Positions 54,766 to 63,381 of a DNA stretch of 64,000 nt are shown in pieces; positions within the stretch are counted from its first letter, which is position 1, and each line of letters starts with the position of its first letter. The stretch is from Globisporangium splendens. Lineage: Eukaryota; Oomycota; Peronosporomycetes; Pythiales; Pythiaceae. The translations under genes and the position numbers were made by a program. A model generated the notes under the pieces. The model was not told the origin of the DNA and searched no databases. It saw only the letters and a program-made list of their open reading frames with translations. The DNA lies in NCBI GenBank assembly GCA_006386115.1, contig VFIW01000093.1, positions 160,342 through 224,341 on the forward strand, read 5' to 3'.

Positions 54766-56679
54766 ATGACGACATTGCCAGTCGAAGGCCGCGTGTTCTC
54801 CCGCATGATGCGGTTTGCATCGCTCCCCCAGGATCTCCAGCAAGACACCAAGGCCGTGCAGGCGCTACTCGTGCAGCACAAGGACAATGTGTTCGGTACG
54901 CACCACACGATGCTTGTGCAGTCTGTGTACAGCGTCAAGGGCAAGGCGTTGATCGAGTCCATTGTGAAATGGCTCGAGGACCGTCACACTGAAGCGCAGG
55001 TGGCTCAATCGAGCCAAACCCCCAGTGCCACGGCGACGACGCCGGCGACCAGCACGGGTCCTCAAGCAACCACACAGTACGGACTTGAGGCTACGGATCG
55101 CCACCACGCTCCGTTCGGCGTTCAGGACACCATGCCGCCTGGCGGTCTAAGCCGTGGTGTCCTGGGATCCTACCAGGCGAATTTTCTTGCTCGCGCACGT
55201 CAGATCGCCGACGCGTTGGTGCTCTCGGGTTTCCTGACGCCTCACGACGACGACATCAAGCATATGAACGCACCACCGCCAGACCACTACGTCGACGACA
55301 GTGACCTGCTTGTGCCAGTCGCCAAGGAGATCACTCGCCTCCGGACCACGTCGGTGTGGAGCGTGCTCGACGGCACGATCTACGCCAAGTTCCTCAAGCG
55401 TAAGGCTGGACTTCTCGGACCAATATCGTCCGGTAAGGGAGTGTACGTTGTGCTCAATGAGAAGACGCAGTGTGCGTACTTGTTCGAGTCCGACTTGGCG
55501 CGCGAGTCGATCGCCGAGTTTGACGCCAAGTCTGTCAGCGTCGAATTTGACGACAGCTCGTTCGAATTTGGTGTGCGCGCGGCGTCAACCTCGGGAGACG
55601 ACGTACACTTGAAGCCTGAGGAGTTCAACTGTGGCACAAAGCACCTCCAAGAAGAGTTCATCAACGCGTGGCTCAACATCGGCGCCTTGTACCGCGAAGT
55701 GTACCATGGCGAAATGGAGCATGCGCACTCGATTTATCAGTTCATGGACCTCGATATCCACGGAAACCCGGTCTCATTTGACAAATACCGTGGCAAGGTG
55801 CTTCTGCTTGTCAACGTCGCGAGTGGCTGTAAAATGGCGTTCCACAACTTCCCAGCTCTGACCGTTTTGCACGAAAAGTATCGCGACCGAGGGTTTGAAG
55901 TCTTGGCGTTCCCGTGCAACCAGTTTGGAAGTGAAGAACCCCGCAACCATGAGGAGATCGTCCAATACGTCTCGCAATTCAACGCGAACTACCAACTCTT
56001 CGAGAAGGCGGACGTCAACGGTTCACACGCCAGACCCGTGTTCACGTTCCTCAAGGCGAAGCTGCCGGGAACGTTTGGCAGCTTTGTCAAGTGGAATTTC
56101 ACCAAGTTCCTTGTTGATCGCAATGGTGTGCCGTACAAACGCTACTCACCAAAGGACTCACCGCTCGATCTCGAACGCGACATCCAGGAACTGTTGAATA
56201 CGCGTGGTAATTCGCAGGCTCAGCAGCAAGGTTTTGCGCAGGTAGACCAGGCGGGTGCACGTGCACAAGCAAACTTGAACCGCGGCGAAGGTCAACAAGG
56301 ATATACTCAACAGTCTGGCTTCGATAAGAGCCAACACGCCGGTACGCATGCACCAGTCTACTCGAGCCAGTTTGAAGGACAGCAAGGTATGCCGCAACAA
56401 GCGGACTATGGCATGGGGCAGCAGGCGGGGTACGCGAACCAGACTGGAGGTCAGCAAGGGTTGAATCGACAGTCGGACTATGCTGGCGCACAAGAGCAGC
56501 CACAATTGAACCAGCTCAAGCGAGAGCAAGACGCGTTGCAACCCGACATTCGAGCGCCGTACGACAACCAGTTTGGAGGTCAACAAGGCATGCCGCAGCA
56601 GACAGGCTTCTCCAAGGAGGGACACTCGGGCACCCATGCACCGCACCAGGCGTACGCTGACGAGCCGCACGCGCCTTAA
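54766..56679 (+). CDS. GPX-F: DEP-PH-GPX fusion with altered active-site motif and Gln/Gly-rich tail (637 aa)
   Basis: DEP-like part 1 (KGKALIESIVKWLEDR) and part 2 (ARQIADALVLSGFLTPHDDD) are split by a Thr/Ala/Gly-rich insertion of about 65 residues. PH-like at about 190-310; GPX at about 320-478; tail 479-637 of Gln/Gly-rich repeats (FEGQQGMPQQ, GTHAP). Cys355 is kept (codon 55828-55830), but its surroundings read NVASGCKMAFHNF instead of NVxSxCGLTxxNY, so the Gly that shapes the active-site turn is now Lys. Gln386 and Trp443-Asn444 remain. EPRNHEE replaces EPGTxEE. Activity is therefore doubtful. It is closest to GPX-G in both domain sequence and tail. The Inr supports the start. Confidence 0.9.
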   Translation: MTTLPVEGRVFSRMMRFASLPQDLQQDTKAVQALLVQHKDNVFGTHHTMLVQSVYSVKGKALIESIVKWLEDRHTEAQVAQSSQTPSATATTPATSTGPQATTQYGLEATDRHHAPFGVQDTMPPGGLSRGVLGSYQANFLARARQIADALVLSGFLTPHDDDIKHMNAPPPDHYVDDSDLLVPVAKEITRLRTTSVWSVLDGTIYAKFLKRKAGLLGPISSGKGVYVVLNEKTQCAYLFESDLARESIAEFDAKSVSVEFDDSSFEFGVRAASTSGDDVHLKPEEFNCGTKHLQEEFINAWLNIGALYREVYHGEMEHAHSIYQFMDLDIHGNPVSFDKYRGKVLLLVNVASGCKMAFHNFPALTVLHEKYRDRGFEVLAFPCNQFGSEEPRNHEEIVQYVSQFNANYQLFEKADVNGSHARPVFTFLKAKLPGTFGSFVKWNFTKFLVDRNGVPYKRYSPKDSPLDLERDIQELLNTRGNSQAQQQGFAQVDQAGARAQANLNRGEGQQGYTQQSGFDKSQHAGTHAPVYSSQFEGQQGMPQQADYGMGQQAGYANQTGGQQGLNRQSDYAGAQEQPQLNQLKREQDALQPDIRAPYDNQFGGQQGMPQQTGFSKEGHSGTHAPHQAYADEPHAP

Positions 56680-57930
56680 GATATCAGCGACGCCACGCGT
56701 CTATCCAGGTAAGTGTGCGCTTCATTCTCCACCTCATCGTACTCTTGATATGATTTGCATTTCCGGTTAGTCCGAAGCCCTAGTCTATGCATCATCTGTT
56801 TCATGATTGCCAACTGCATCAAATTTGGTGAAAACAAGAATACAAATCTTGATCTTTGCAGACATGTGAGCGTTTGACTAGACTGTCTACAGTGCACAGG
56901 CATGTTTGCGCACTGTAAATGCGCTGTGCTGGTATAGTTGGAAACACCTTTTTATCGTGATGTCTAAATTCCTGGCGAGTTGTGTTTTCCGAGATGGGCG
57001 ATTGTGATTGGTCGAGAGCGTATCTTTCACTTCAACTTGCACAATCACTCTCGAAAACTCCTCCGAATATTACGCCACATATGTCGAAAACACTTCTACA
57101 GGGTTTTCCAGGAATGGCTGTATTCTCCACACAGAATGCGGAGAACGACGTGCTCGAGGCTGCCGTAAACCAGAATGTCGAACCCTCGATAGCCATCGAG
57201 AGTTTATGCGCGTGCGCCTTCACACAGACTCAGAAAGCACCAAACTACTCATCGAGAAACGATGGTCACTTCGTCGAGGTTGTCAGTTTGTGACAATTCT
57301 TCAAATGAAAGGAAGACACCGTGGACATTTTCTCGTTTCGCTGGTGATGGCTGCCACAACGGATCCTGGCAGTTAGAAAAAGTCAAAATGTCACTTGCAA
57401 GGGGTGAAAGAAGCAAAGGAACACGCACTCCGCTGCAACGGCGTCTTTGCATTTGAAGAGAGTTCTCTTTTAACGGCTCTGGGTGCTGTCCTGGGTGATA
57501 AGCGAGTGGCTGCAAAGCCAATACAAGACATGCAGCCTCAATGCACTCAGTCGATATTGAAGTGGTGCATTCGCAGAAGTATGTCGCTTGAAGCGACATA
57601 CTGAGTGTCTGTTGCCCGTTTTTCTTTGATGGCTGCCATCTTCGCGAACCCATTTTGATGTGTCGAAATATCGGCGCGCAAGGAGCACGACAGCTGCATG
57701 CAGCAGTGCTTTAAGCTCGTCTCTCGTTTCATCAACGCGACCCAACGGCCAGGAAGCCAAAGTGCATGCCCACGTTCCTTGACCGAGTCGTCTGCGCAAT
57801 AACGTCGCTTGCTTACCTCCGTTCGCGCTTGTTCCCACTCGCACTGCCTGCTCAGTTTGAAATTTACGTTGTCATCGACAATCCCAACCAAGTGTCCTCA
57901 ACGGAATCGTTCGACCAACCGAATCAAATC
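56680..57930. other. Spacer between GPX-F and GPX-G
   Basis: Contains a block at about 57003-57053 that recurs before GPX-H (60707-60758), two TGATGGCTGCC copies (57345, 57627), a 25 bp palindrome (57578-57602) and the GPX-G Inr. The open frame from 57766 is mostly leader. Confidence 0.7.
57850..57865 (+). promoter_or_regulatory. Inr/FPR-like core promoter of GPX-G
   Basis: GCTCAGTTTGAAATTT fits the 16-base consensus except at two positions. It lies 65 bp before the ATG at 57931 and excludes the ATG at 57766 as the main start. Confidence 0.55.
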
Positions 57931-60342
57931 ATGGAACTACCGCTCCAGGGCCGAGTGCTCACTCGCCTGGCGAACTTCAAAACGTTCCCTGAAGAGGTCC
58001 AAGAAGACACCAAGGCTGTGCAAGCGCTCATCATCCAAAACAAGGACACTGTATTCCAGAACAACAAAGCGAAGCTCGTCAAGTCCGTGTATAGCGTCAA
58101 GGGCAAGGCGCTGATCGAGTCGATCGCGAAATGGCTCGAAGTGCGTCAGGCGGAGAAAGCCGGCCGATCCAGCCAAACCCCGAGTGCCGCCACGACAATG
58201 CCAACGACTGACGTGACCTCCCAGCATTCACCAGCGCTAGCTCCACTTTCCGGGGAGCAAGGCGCTGGGCACTACCACACTCCAATGACCAGCATGGGTG
58301 CCCATGCGACTGAGAGTCGTTCCCCAGAGGTGACTCCTACCCAGGGATATGGAGCTGGGCAGCAGAACTCTCCGTCAACCAACACGGGCGGTCCAGTGGC
58401 TCAGGATCCTTCCTCCCAGGCAGCTTCAATCAACAAGGAACACCATACTCCGTACGGTCTTTCGGCTACAGTACCTGCTCGTGGCATCTGTGGATCTTTC
58501 CAGCCGGCATACCATTCTCGAGCTGGCCAGATCGCCGATGCCTTGGTCCTCTCAGGCTTCTTGACGCCGTTTGACGACGACATTAAGCACGTGCACGTAA
58601 CCCCTCCCAAGTATTTTGTGCACGACAATGCGCTGTTGATCCCAGTCGCCAAGGAAATCTCTCGTCTCCCAACCACTTCCGTGTGGAGTGTGCTCGACGG
58701 CGCGATCTACGCCAGGTACGTCAAGCGCAAATCGGGATTCCTTGGAAAAGGCAAAGACGTGTACGTCGTGCTCAACGAGAAGACGCAGCGCGGGTACCTG
58801 TTTGAAAACGACTTGGCGCGCGAATCAATCTCCGAGTTGGACGCGGCAGCTATCGACGTGCAGTTCGACCACGACCCATTCGACTTTGGCGTGCGCGTGG
58901 GGCTAACATCGGGTGACATGACGCACATGAAGCCTGAGCAATTCGACTGCGGTACGAAGCACCTACAAGAAGAATTTGTGAACGCGTGGCTCAACATCGG
59001 CGCGCAGTACCGTGAAGCGTACAACGTTGAGATGGAACGCGCGCGCTCCATTTACCAATTCATGGACGTCAACATCTACGGAAACCCAATCTCATTCGAC
59101 AAGTATCGCGGCAAGGTGTTGCTGCTCGTGAACGTTGCTAGCAATAGCAAATTGGCACCTCAGAATTACTCGGAGCTGTCCATGTTGTATCAAAAGTACT
59201 GCGACCAAGGGTTCGAAGTCTTGGCGTTCCCGTGCAACCAGTTTGGAAGTGAAGAACCTGGAACAAACGAACAAATCCTCGAGTATGTCAAGCAGTTCGA
59301 CGCGAACTGCCAGTTCTTCGAGAAAGCGGACGTGAACGGCGCGCATGCCCGACCAGTGTTCACTTACCTCAAAGCAAAGCTGCCAGGCAAATTCGGCAAC
59401 TACATCAAGTGGAACTTCACCAAGTTCCTCGTTGATCGCAATGGCGTGCCATACAAGCGATATGCGCCAACCGACAACCCGCTCTCGTTTGAACACGACA
59501 TCCAGGAGCTGCTGAATGCGCCTGTGGCGGCAGATCAAGGATTGGGTGGACGGTCGGGGTTAGTCCAGGAGTCAGGTTTGACTGCAGGTGCAGCAGCGCA
59601 ACCAATTCCAGAGAAAATGGCCGATCCGTCGGGCTTCGCGGAGGGGGAACATGCTGGTACGCGTGCGCCGAACGTCAACCAAGACCAAGGGCAATCGGGA
59701 ATGACTCGATCACCAGGTTACGGCACAACGAGACAAACCGGCACACCACAAATGAACCAACCAATGAGTCACGGCATGGGACAGCAACCAGGCACTCATG
59801 CGGGACTGCAACCGAACCAGCTTGAAAGCCAGCAAGGTATGCAGCAGCCAATTGACCACAACATGGGCAGCCAAGGAATGACACAACCTTCCGGCTACAG
59901 CGCAAGTGAGCACGCTAGCACACACACGCCACTGCAATCAAATCAGTTCGAAGGGCAACAAGGCATGCCCCAACCAACTGGGTATGGCACGGGCGAGCAC
60001 ATGGACACACACGCTCCACAAGCTGGCAACTACCAAGGAAACCAAGGAATGGCGCAACCATCGGGGTACTCGAAGGGGGAACAGACAGACACAAATGCGC
60101 CATTGCAATCGAACCAGTTTGAAGGTCAACACGGGATGGCGCCACGATCCGGCAACTACCAGCAGGGAGAGCAAGGCATGGCGCATCCATCAGGATACTC
60201 CAAGAGTGAAAACATGGCTACAGGTGCGACGCCGCAGACGAACCAGTTTGAACCGCATCAGGACCCTAACATGGCGAACACGTACACGCACAAGCCAGCC
60301 GGGTATACCGGAACGAACGCGGGCGAGCCACAAGTGCCATAA
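57931..60342 (+). CDS. GPX-G: DEP-PH-GPX fusion with peroxidatic Cys replaced by Ser, long repeat tail (803 aa)
   Basis: DEP-like part 1 (KGKALIESIAKWLEVR) and part 2 (AGQIADALVLSGFLTPFDDD) are separated by about 120 residues of Pro/Ser/Thr/Gly-rich sequence. PH-like at about 240-365; GPX at about 371-530; tail 531-803. The active-site loop reads NVASNSKLAPQNY: the peroxidatic position is Ser406 (AGC, 59146-59148) and the next Gly is Lys. Gln437 (FPCNQF) and Trp494-Asn495 remain and the fold motifs are otherwise intact, so the domain should fold but not act as a normal peroxidase. The tail has about eight degenerate repeats of roughly 30 residues (SNQFEGQQGMPQPTGY, GEHxxTHAP). This is the longest member and has a single uninterrupted frame. 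Confidence 0.9.
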   Translation: MELPLQGRVLTRLANFKTFPEEVQEDTKAVQALIIQNKDTVFQNNKAKLVKSVYSVKGKALIESIAKWLEVRQAEKAGRSSQTPSAATTMPTTDVTSQHSPALAPLSGEQGAGHYHTPMTSMGAHATESRSPEVTPTQGYGAGQQNSPSTNTGGPVAQDPSSQAASINKEHHTPYGLSATVPARGICGSFQPAYHSRAGQIADALVLSGFLTPFDDDIKHVHVTPPKYFVHDNALLIPVAKEISRLPTTSVWSVLDGAIYARYVKRKSGFLGKGKDVYVVLNEKTQRGYLFENDLARESISELDAAAIDVQFDHDPFDFGVRVGLTSGDMTHMKPEQFDCGTKHLQEEFVNAWLNIGAQYREAYNVEMERARSIYQFMDVNIYGNPISFDKYRGKVLLLVNVASNSKLAPQNYSELSMLYQKYCDQGFEVLAFPCNQFGSEEPGTNEQILEYVKQFDANCQFFEKADVNGAHARPVFTYLKAKLPGKFGNYIKWNFTKFLVDRNGVPYKRYAPTDNPLSFEHDIQELLNAPVAADQGLGGRSGLVQESGLTAGAAAQPIPEKMADPSGFAEGEHAGTRAPNVNQDQGQSGMTRSPGYGTTRQTGTPQMNQPMSHGMGQQPGTHAGLQPNQLESQQGMQQPIDHNMGSQGMTQPSGYSASEHASTHTPLQSNQFEGQQGMPQPTGYGTGEHMDTHAPQAGNYQGNQGMAQPSGYSKGEQTDTNAPLQSNQFEGQHGMAPRSGNYQQGEQGMAHPSGYSKSENMATGATPQTNQFEPHQDPNMANTYTHKPAGYTGTNAGEPQVP
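59689..60330 (+). repeat. Degenerate repeat array encoding the GPX-G tail
   Basis: Units of roughly 70-100 bp encode Gln/Gly-rich repeats such as NQFEGQQGM followed by SGYSKGE and THAP. A shorter related set lies in GPX-F (about 56240-56670). Confidence 0.75.
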
Positions 60343-61737
60343 GCTGGGACACCAAGACTTCGAAGAAAAAAAACTCGGTATGTTTTCCTTTATATTGCAC
60401 ATTTCGAGTGCAGCCACACGTTTCACGCGATGCACTTCACAGAACTGGTTCTTCATTTCGTAAAAGAAAGAAAAATCGGTTTGTTGAGATTCGTTGGCAA
60501 AGTCTGCTTGTTGAGAGGTGCGGCTGATTTTGCCATATTCAAAGCACCAGAGAGATTCATCAACTAATCTGCCAGTTCTGTCGTAAATGCTGCAAGAAAC
60601 CTTGGAAAGAAGAAAAGAAAATCAAACTGCGACTCTCAACTTTTTTTTCTCGATTCCTTGACTTTATGTCTTCATTTTTAAGTGCGTGGAGCCAACAGGC
60701 GCTTCTGATTGGTCGCGAGCGGATCTTTTTGAATCCACTTCAACATGCACCGTCACTCTCGGGAAGATGGGGGTAGGGCTGGCATTTGCTATTTTTCCCC
60801 CTCAATTGCGTCGCATCCCGATATTAAGTTGAGGAGTCAGCAATGTAAGTACAGTCGACCCTCTGCCAGCCGAACATCGAGGATCTGCATATTCTTTCTG
60901 AAGTGATAGTCATTTTCTATCGGCTTCAAAAGGAAATGGCTCATGGACGGCTGCTTCCAAAGCGTTTTAAAATCTAATGGCTGTGGTATACTCCATATCT
61001 CGTGAATTCATATATGCATTCAACATTCTTCTGTTGGAGGGATGTCTGCAGTTCTGCAGGTTTGTCTGGATCACCTCTTCAACCCACTACTGTAGGATAA
61101 TCAACAGCAGCGCAGACCCAAAGAGATGCTTGCTTTAGCCGTAAACCACATGGTGCCCATGCCTGCAGGTGACGGTGGCGTGGTGGATGCTGCCCGTCCT
61201 GGCGCAATTGGCTTCTTGTAGAAACGCAGAGCGTCCATGAGCTCAAGTGGATGTCCCTACTGTATGCACATAGAAACCCAAAGACACAAAAACATGAGAA
61301 GACAGATGAGCAGACGCGACTTTTGTGAAGGTTTTGTCTCATATCGATGCAAAGAGCGTCAGCCATCATTTCTCAGATCAAACACCTTCATAAAGGAATG
61401 CAGTCGCATAGTTTATACGAGAACTATCCAATGCGGACCACTTCGCGTGTCGTTTGCACTTTGACAAGAGATCTTGTTCTGTACGATACAATACCCTTTC
61501 CAAAGTTATCGTTATACAGCAGTCGCGGTGCGGCACGAGCGCATTTAAAAAAGGGATCTGCTTGATGGGTACGACGACAATGGCCCCATGAGATCGTCAC
61601 GCTCGCCTGCGTTGTATATACACTTTCCCCTTTCTCTCCTCCTTCTCGTTTCTCTTCTCCCCCCTTTCCCTCTCGCTCATTCTCGAATTTGCACCCAAGG
61701 CCGCACTTCAACCAAGCTATCTCAAGAAATCTCCACA
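60343..61737. other. Spacer between GPX-G and GPX-H
   Basis: Contains the block shared with 57003-57053, CACTTCAAC at 60736-60744 and again at 61704-61712, and the GPX-H Inr after a long CT-rich run. No gene seen. Confidence 0.7.
61675..61690 (+). promoter_or_regulatory. Oomycete Inr/FPR core promoter of GPX-H
   Basis: GCTCATTCTCGAATTT differs from the consensus at one position. It lies 47 bp before the ATG at 61738 and downstream of the in-frame ATG at 61588, so the longer start with a signal-like leader is unlikely. Confidence 0.72.
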
Positions 61738-63381
61738 ATGGCGCAAAAGAACCTCGAAGGTCGCGTGTACGCGCGACTGCAGCGCTTTGAAGGGCTCCCC
61801 GAGGACCTGAAGGAGGACACGAAGAAGTTCCAGACGTACCTGACGGAGAACAAGGCTTCAGTGTTCCAGATCCACCACGCCGCGATCGTCAAGCCTGTGT
61901 ACAGCGTCAAGGGCAAGGCGCTGATCGAGTCGGTTGCGCAATGGCTCCACGCGCGTGAAGCTCCAGCGGTTGAAGCTACTGAGGCTGCGCCTGCAGCTGA
62001 GTCGACTGAAGTGACTGAAGCGACTGAAGCTGCGGCTCCTGTCGCTGAAGCTGCCGTCGAAGAAGCACCGGCAGCAGCTACTCAAGAAGAAGGTGCTGCC
62101 ACCACTGAAGAAGCTGCTGCTGCGACCGAGACGCCAGCGCCAGCGTCAGCTGCTGCGACTCCTGTGGTAGCGCCGATTTCCGCGGAGACTCGCGAACGTG
62201 CTCGCCAGATCGCCGAATCACTTGTGCTCTCGGGTTTCTTGACTCCGCACAAGGACGATGAGAAGCACGTCAATGCGCCGCCTCCGGACCACTACGTGCG
62301 CGACAACGACTTGCTCGTGCCAATCGCAAAGGAGGTCACGGAAGTGAAGACGACGTCGGTGTGGAGCGTGCTCGATGGCGCGATCTACGCCAAGCTGTTC
62401 AAGCGCAAGGCGGGCATCCTGGCGCCGTTCACGAACGGCAAGGACGTGTACGTCGTGTTCAACGACAAGACCAAGAAGGCGTACCTCTTCGAGTCGGATC
62501 TGGCGAAGGCTGCGATCGCGGAGTTTGATGGTGAGGCTGTGAAGGTCGAGTTTGACCATGCGTTCTTTGAATTTGGCGTGCGCGTATCGTTGGCCTCGGG
62601 CGACGACAAGGAGAAACCAGAGCTGTTCAATGCCAGCACGAAGCACTTGCAGGAGGAATTCGTGAATGTGTGGCTCAACATTGGTGCGCAGTACCGCGAA
62701 ACGTTCCATGGCGAGATCGAGAACGTCAAGTCGATCTACGAGTTGAAGGACACGGACATTTCTGGCAACGAGATCACGTTTGACAAGTACAAGGGCAAGG
62801 TGCTGTTGGTTGTGAACGTGTCGAGCAACTGTGGCTTGACGCCAACGAGCTACCCAGAGCTCACGGCTTTGGACGAAAAGTACCGTGAACAAGGTCTCGT
62901 GATCTTGGCGTTTCCGAGCAACCAGTTTGGAAGTCAGGAACCTGGCACGAACGAAGAGATTGTGGAGTTTGTCAAGCAGTACAATGCGCAGTACCAGTTC
63001 TTCGAGAAGGCTGACGTGAACGGTGCGCATGCGCGTCCAGTGTTTGCGTACCTCAAGGCGAAGTTGCCAGGTACGTTTGGCAATTACATCAAGTGGAACT
63101 TCACCAAGTTCTTGGTCGACCGCAACGGCCAACCGTACAAGCGCTTTGCCCCGACGGACAAGCCGCTCTCTTTTGAGGACCAGATCCAAGAGCTCCTGAG
63201 CACGCAAGCGGACCCGGAGGTGCTGGAAGAGGAATCGAAGGAGGAGGAAACGCCAGCGGTGACGACCACGCCGGAAGATCCTGCTGCTGCACCAGAGACG
63301 AGCGAGCCAGAAGCCCCCGCTGCCACAAAAACAGAAGCAGAAACGGAAACTCCTGCTGCCGCCCCTGCTGCTGCGCCGTAA
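61738..63381 (+). CDS. GPX-H: DEP-PH-glutathione peroxidase fusion with FPSNQF variant (547 aa)
   Basis: DEP-like part 1 (KGKALIESVAQWLHAR) and part 2 (ARQIAESLVLSGFLTPHKDD) are split by about 70 residues of Glu/Ala/Thr/Pro repeats. PH-like at about 202-322 (KRKAGILAPF, YVVFNDKTKKAYLFESDLAK); GPX at about 330-488; Glu/Pro/Ala-rich tail 489-547. The peroxidatic Cys365 is in NVSSNCGLT (62830-62832), with Gln396 and Trp453-Asn454 present. The usually invariant FPCNQF is FPSNQF (Ser394, codon 62917-62919), which removes the second conserved Cys; many GPX enzymes do not need that Cys for catalysis, so activity is likely kept. DNA of the GPX half is nearly that of GPX-D. Confidence 0.92.
   Translation: MAQKNLEGRVYARLQRFEGLPEDLKEDTKKFQTYLTENKASVFQIHHAAIVKPVYSVKGKALIESVAQWLHAREAPAVEATEAAPAAESTEVTEATEAAAPVAEAAVEEAPAAATQEEGAATTEEAAAATETPAPASAAATPVVAPISAETRERARQIAESLVLSGFLTPHKDDEKHVNAPPPDHYVRDNDLLVPIAKEVTEVKTTSVWSVLDGAIYAKLFKRKAGILAPFTNGKDVYVVFNDKTKKAYLFESDLAKAAIAEFDGEAVKVEFDHAFFEFGVRVSLASGDDKEKPELFNASTKHLQEEFVNVWLNIGAQYRETFHGEIENVKSIYELKDTDISGNEITFDKYKGKVLLVVNVSSNCGLTPTSYPELTALDEKYREQGLVILAFPSNQFGSQEPGTNEEIVEFVKQYNAQYQFFEKADVNGAHARPVFAYLKAKLPGTFGNYIKWNFTKFLVDRNGQPYKRFAPTDKPLSFEDQIQELLSTQADPEVLEEESKEEETPAVTTTPEDPAAAPETSEPEAPAATKTEAETETPAAAPAAAP

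Noticed and set aside
61588..61737. Upstream ATG giving GPX-H a signal-like leader (FPLSLLLLVSLLPPFPLA)
   Set aside because: The Inr element at 61675-61690 lies after this ATG, and the siblings start at the xxxLEGRV head, so the CT-rich leader is probably promoter or UTR.
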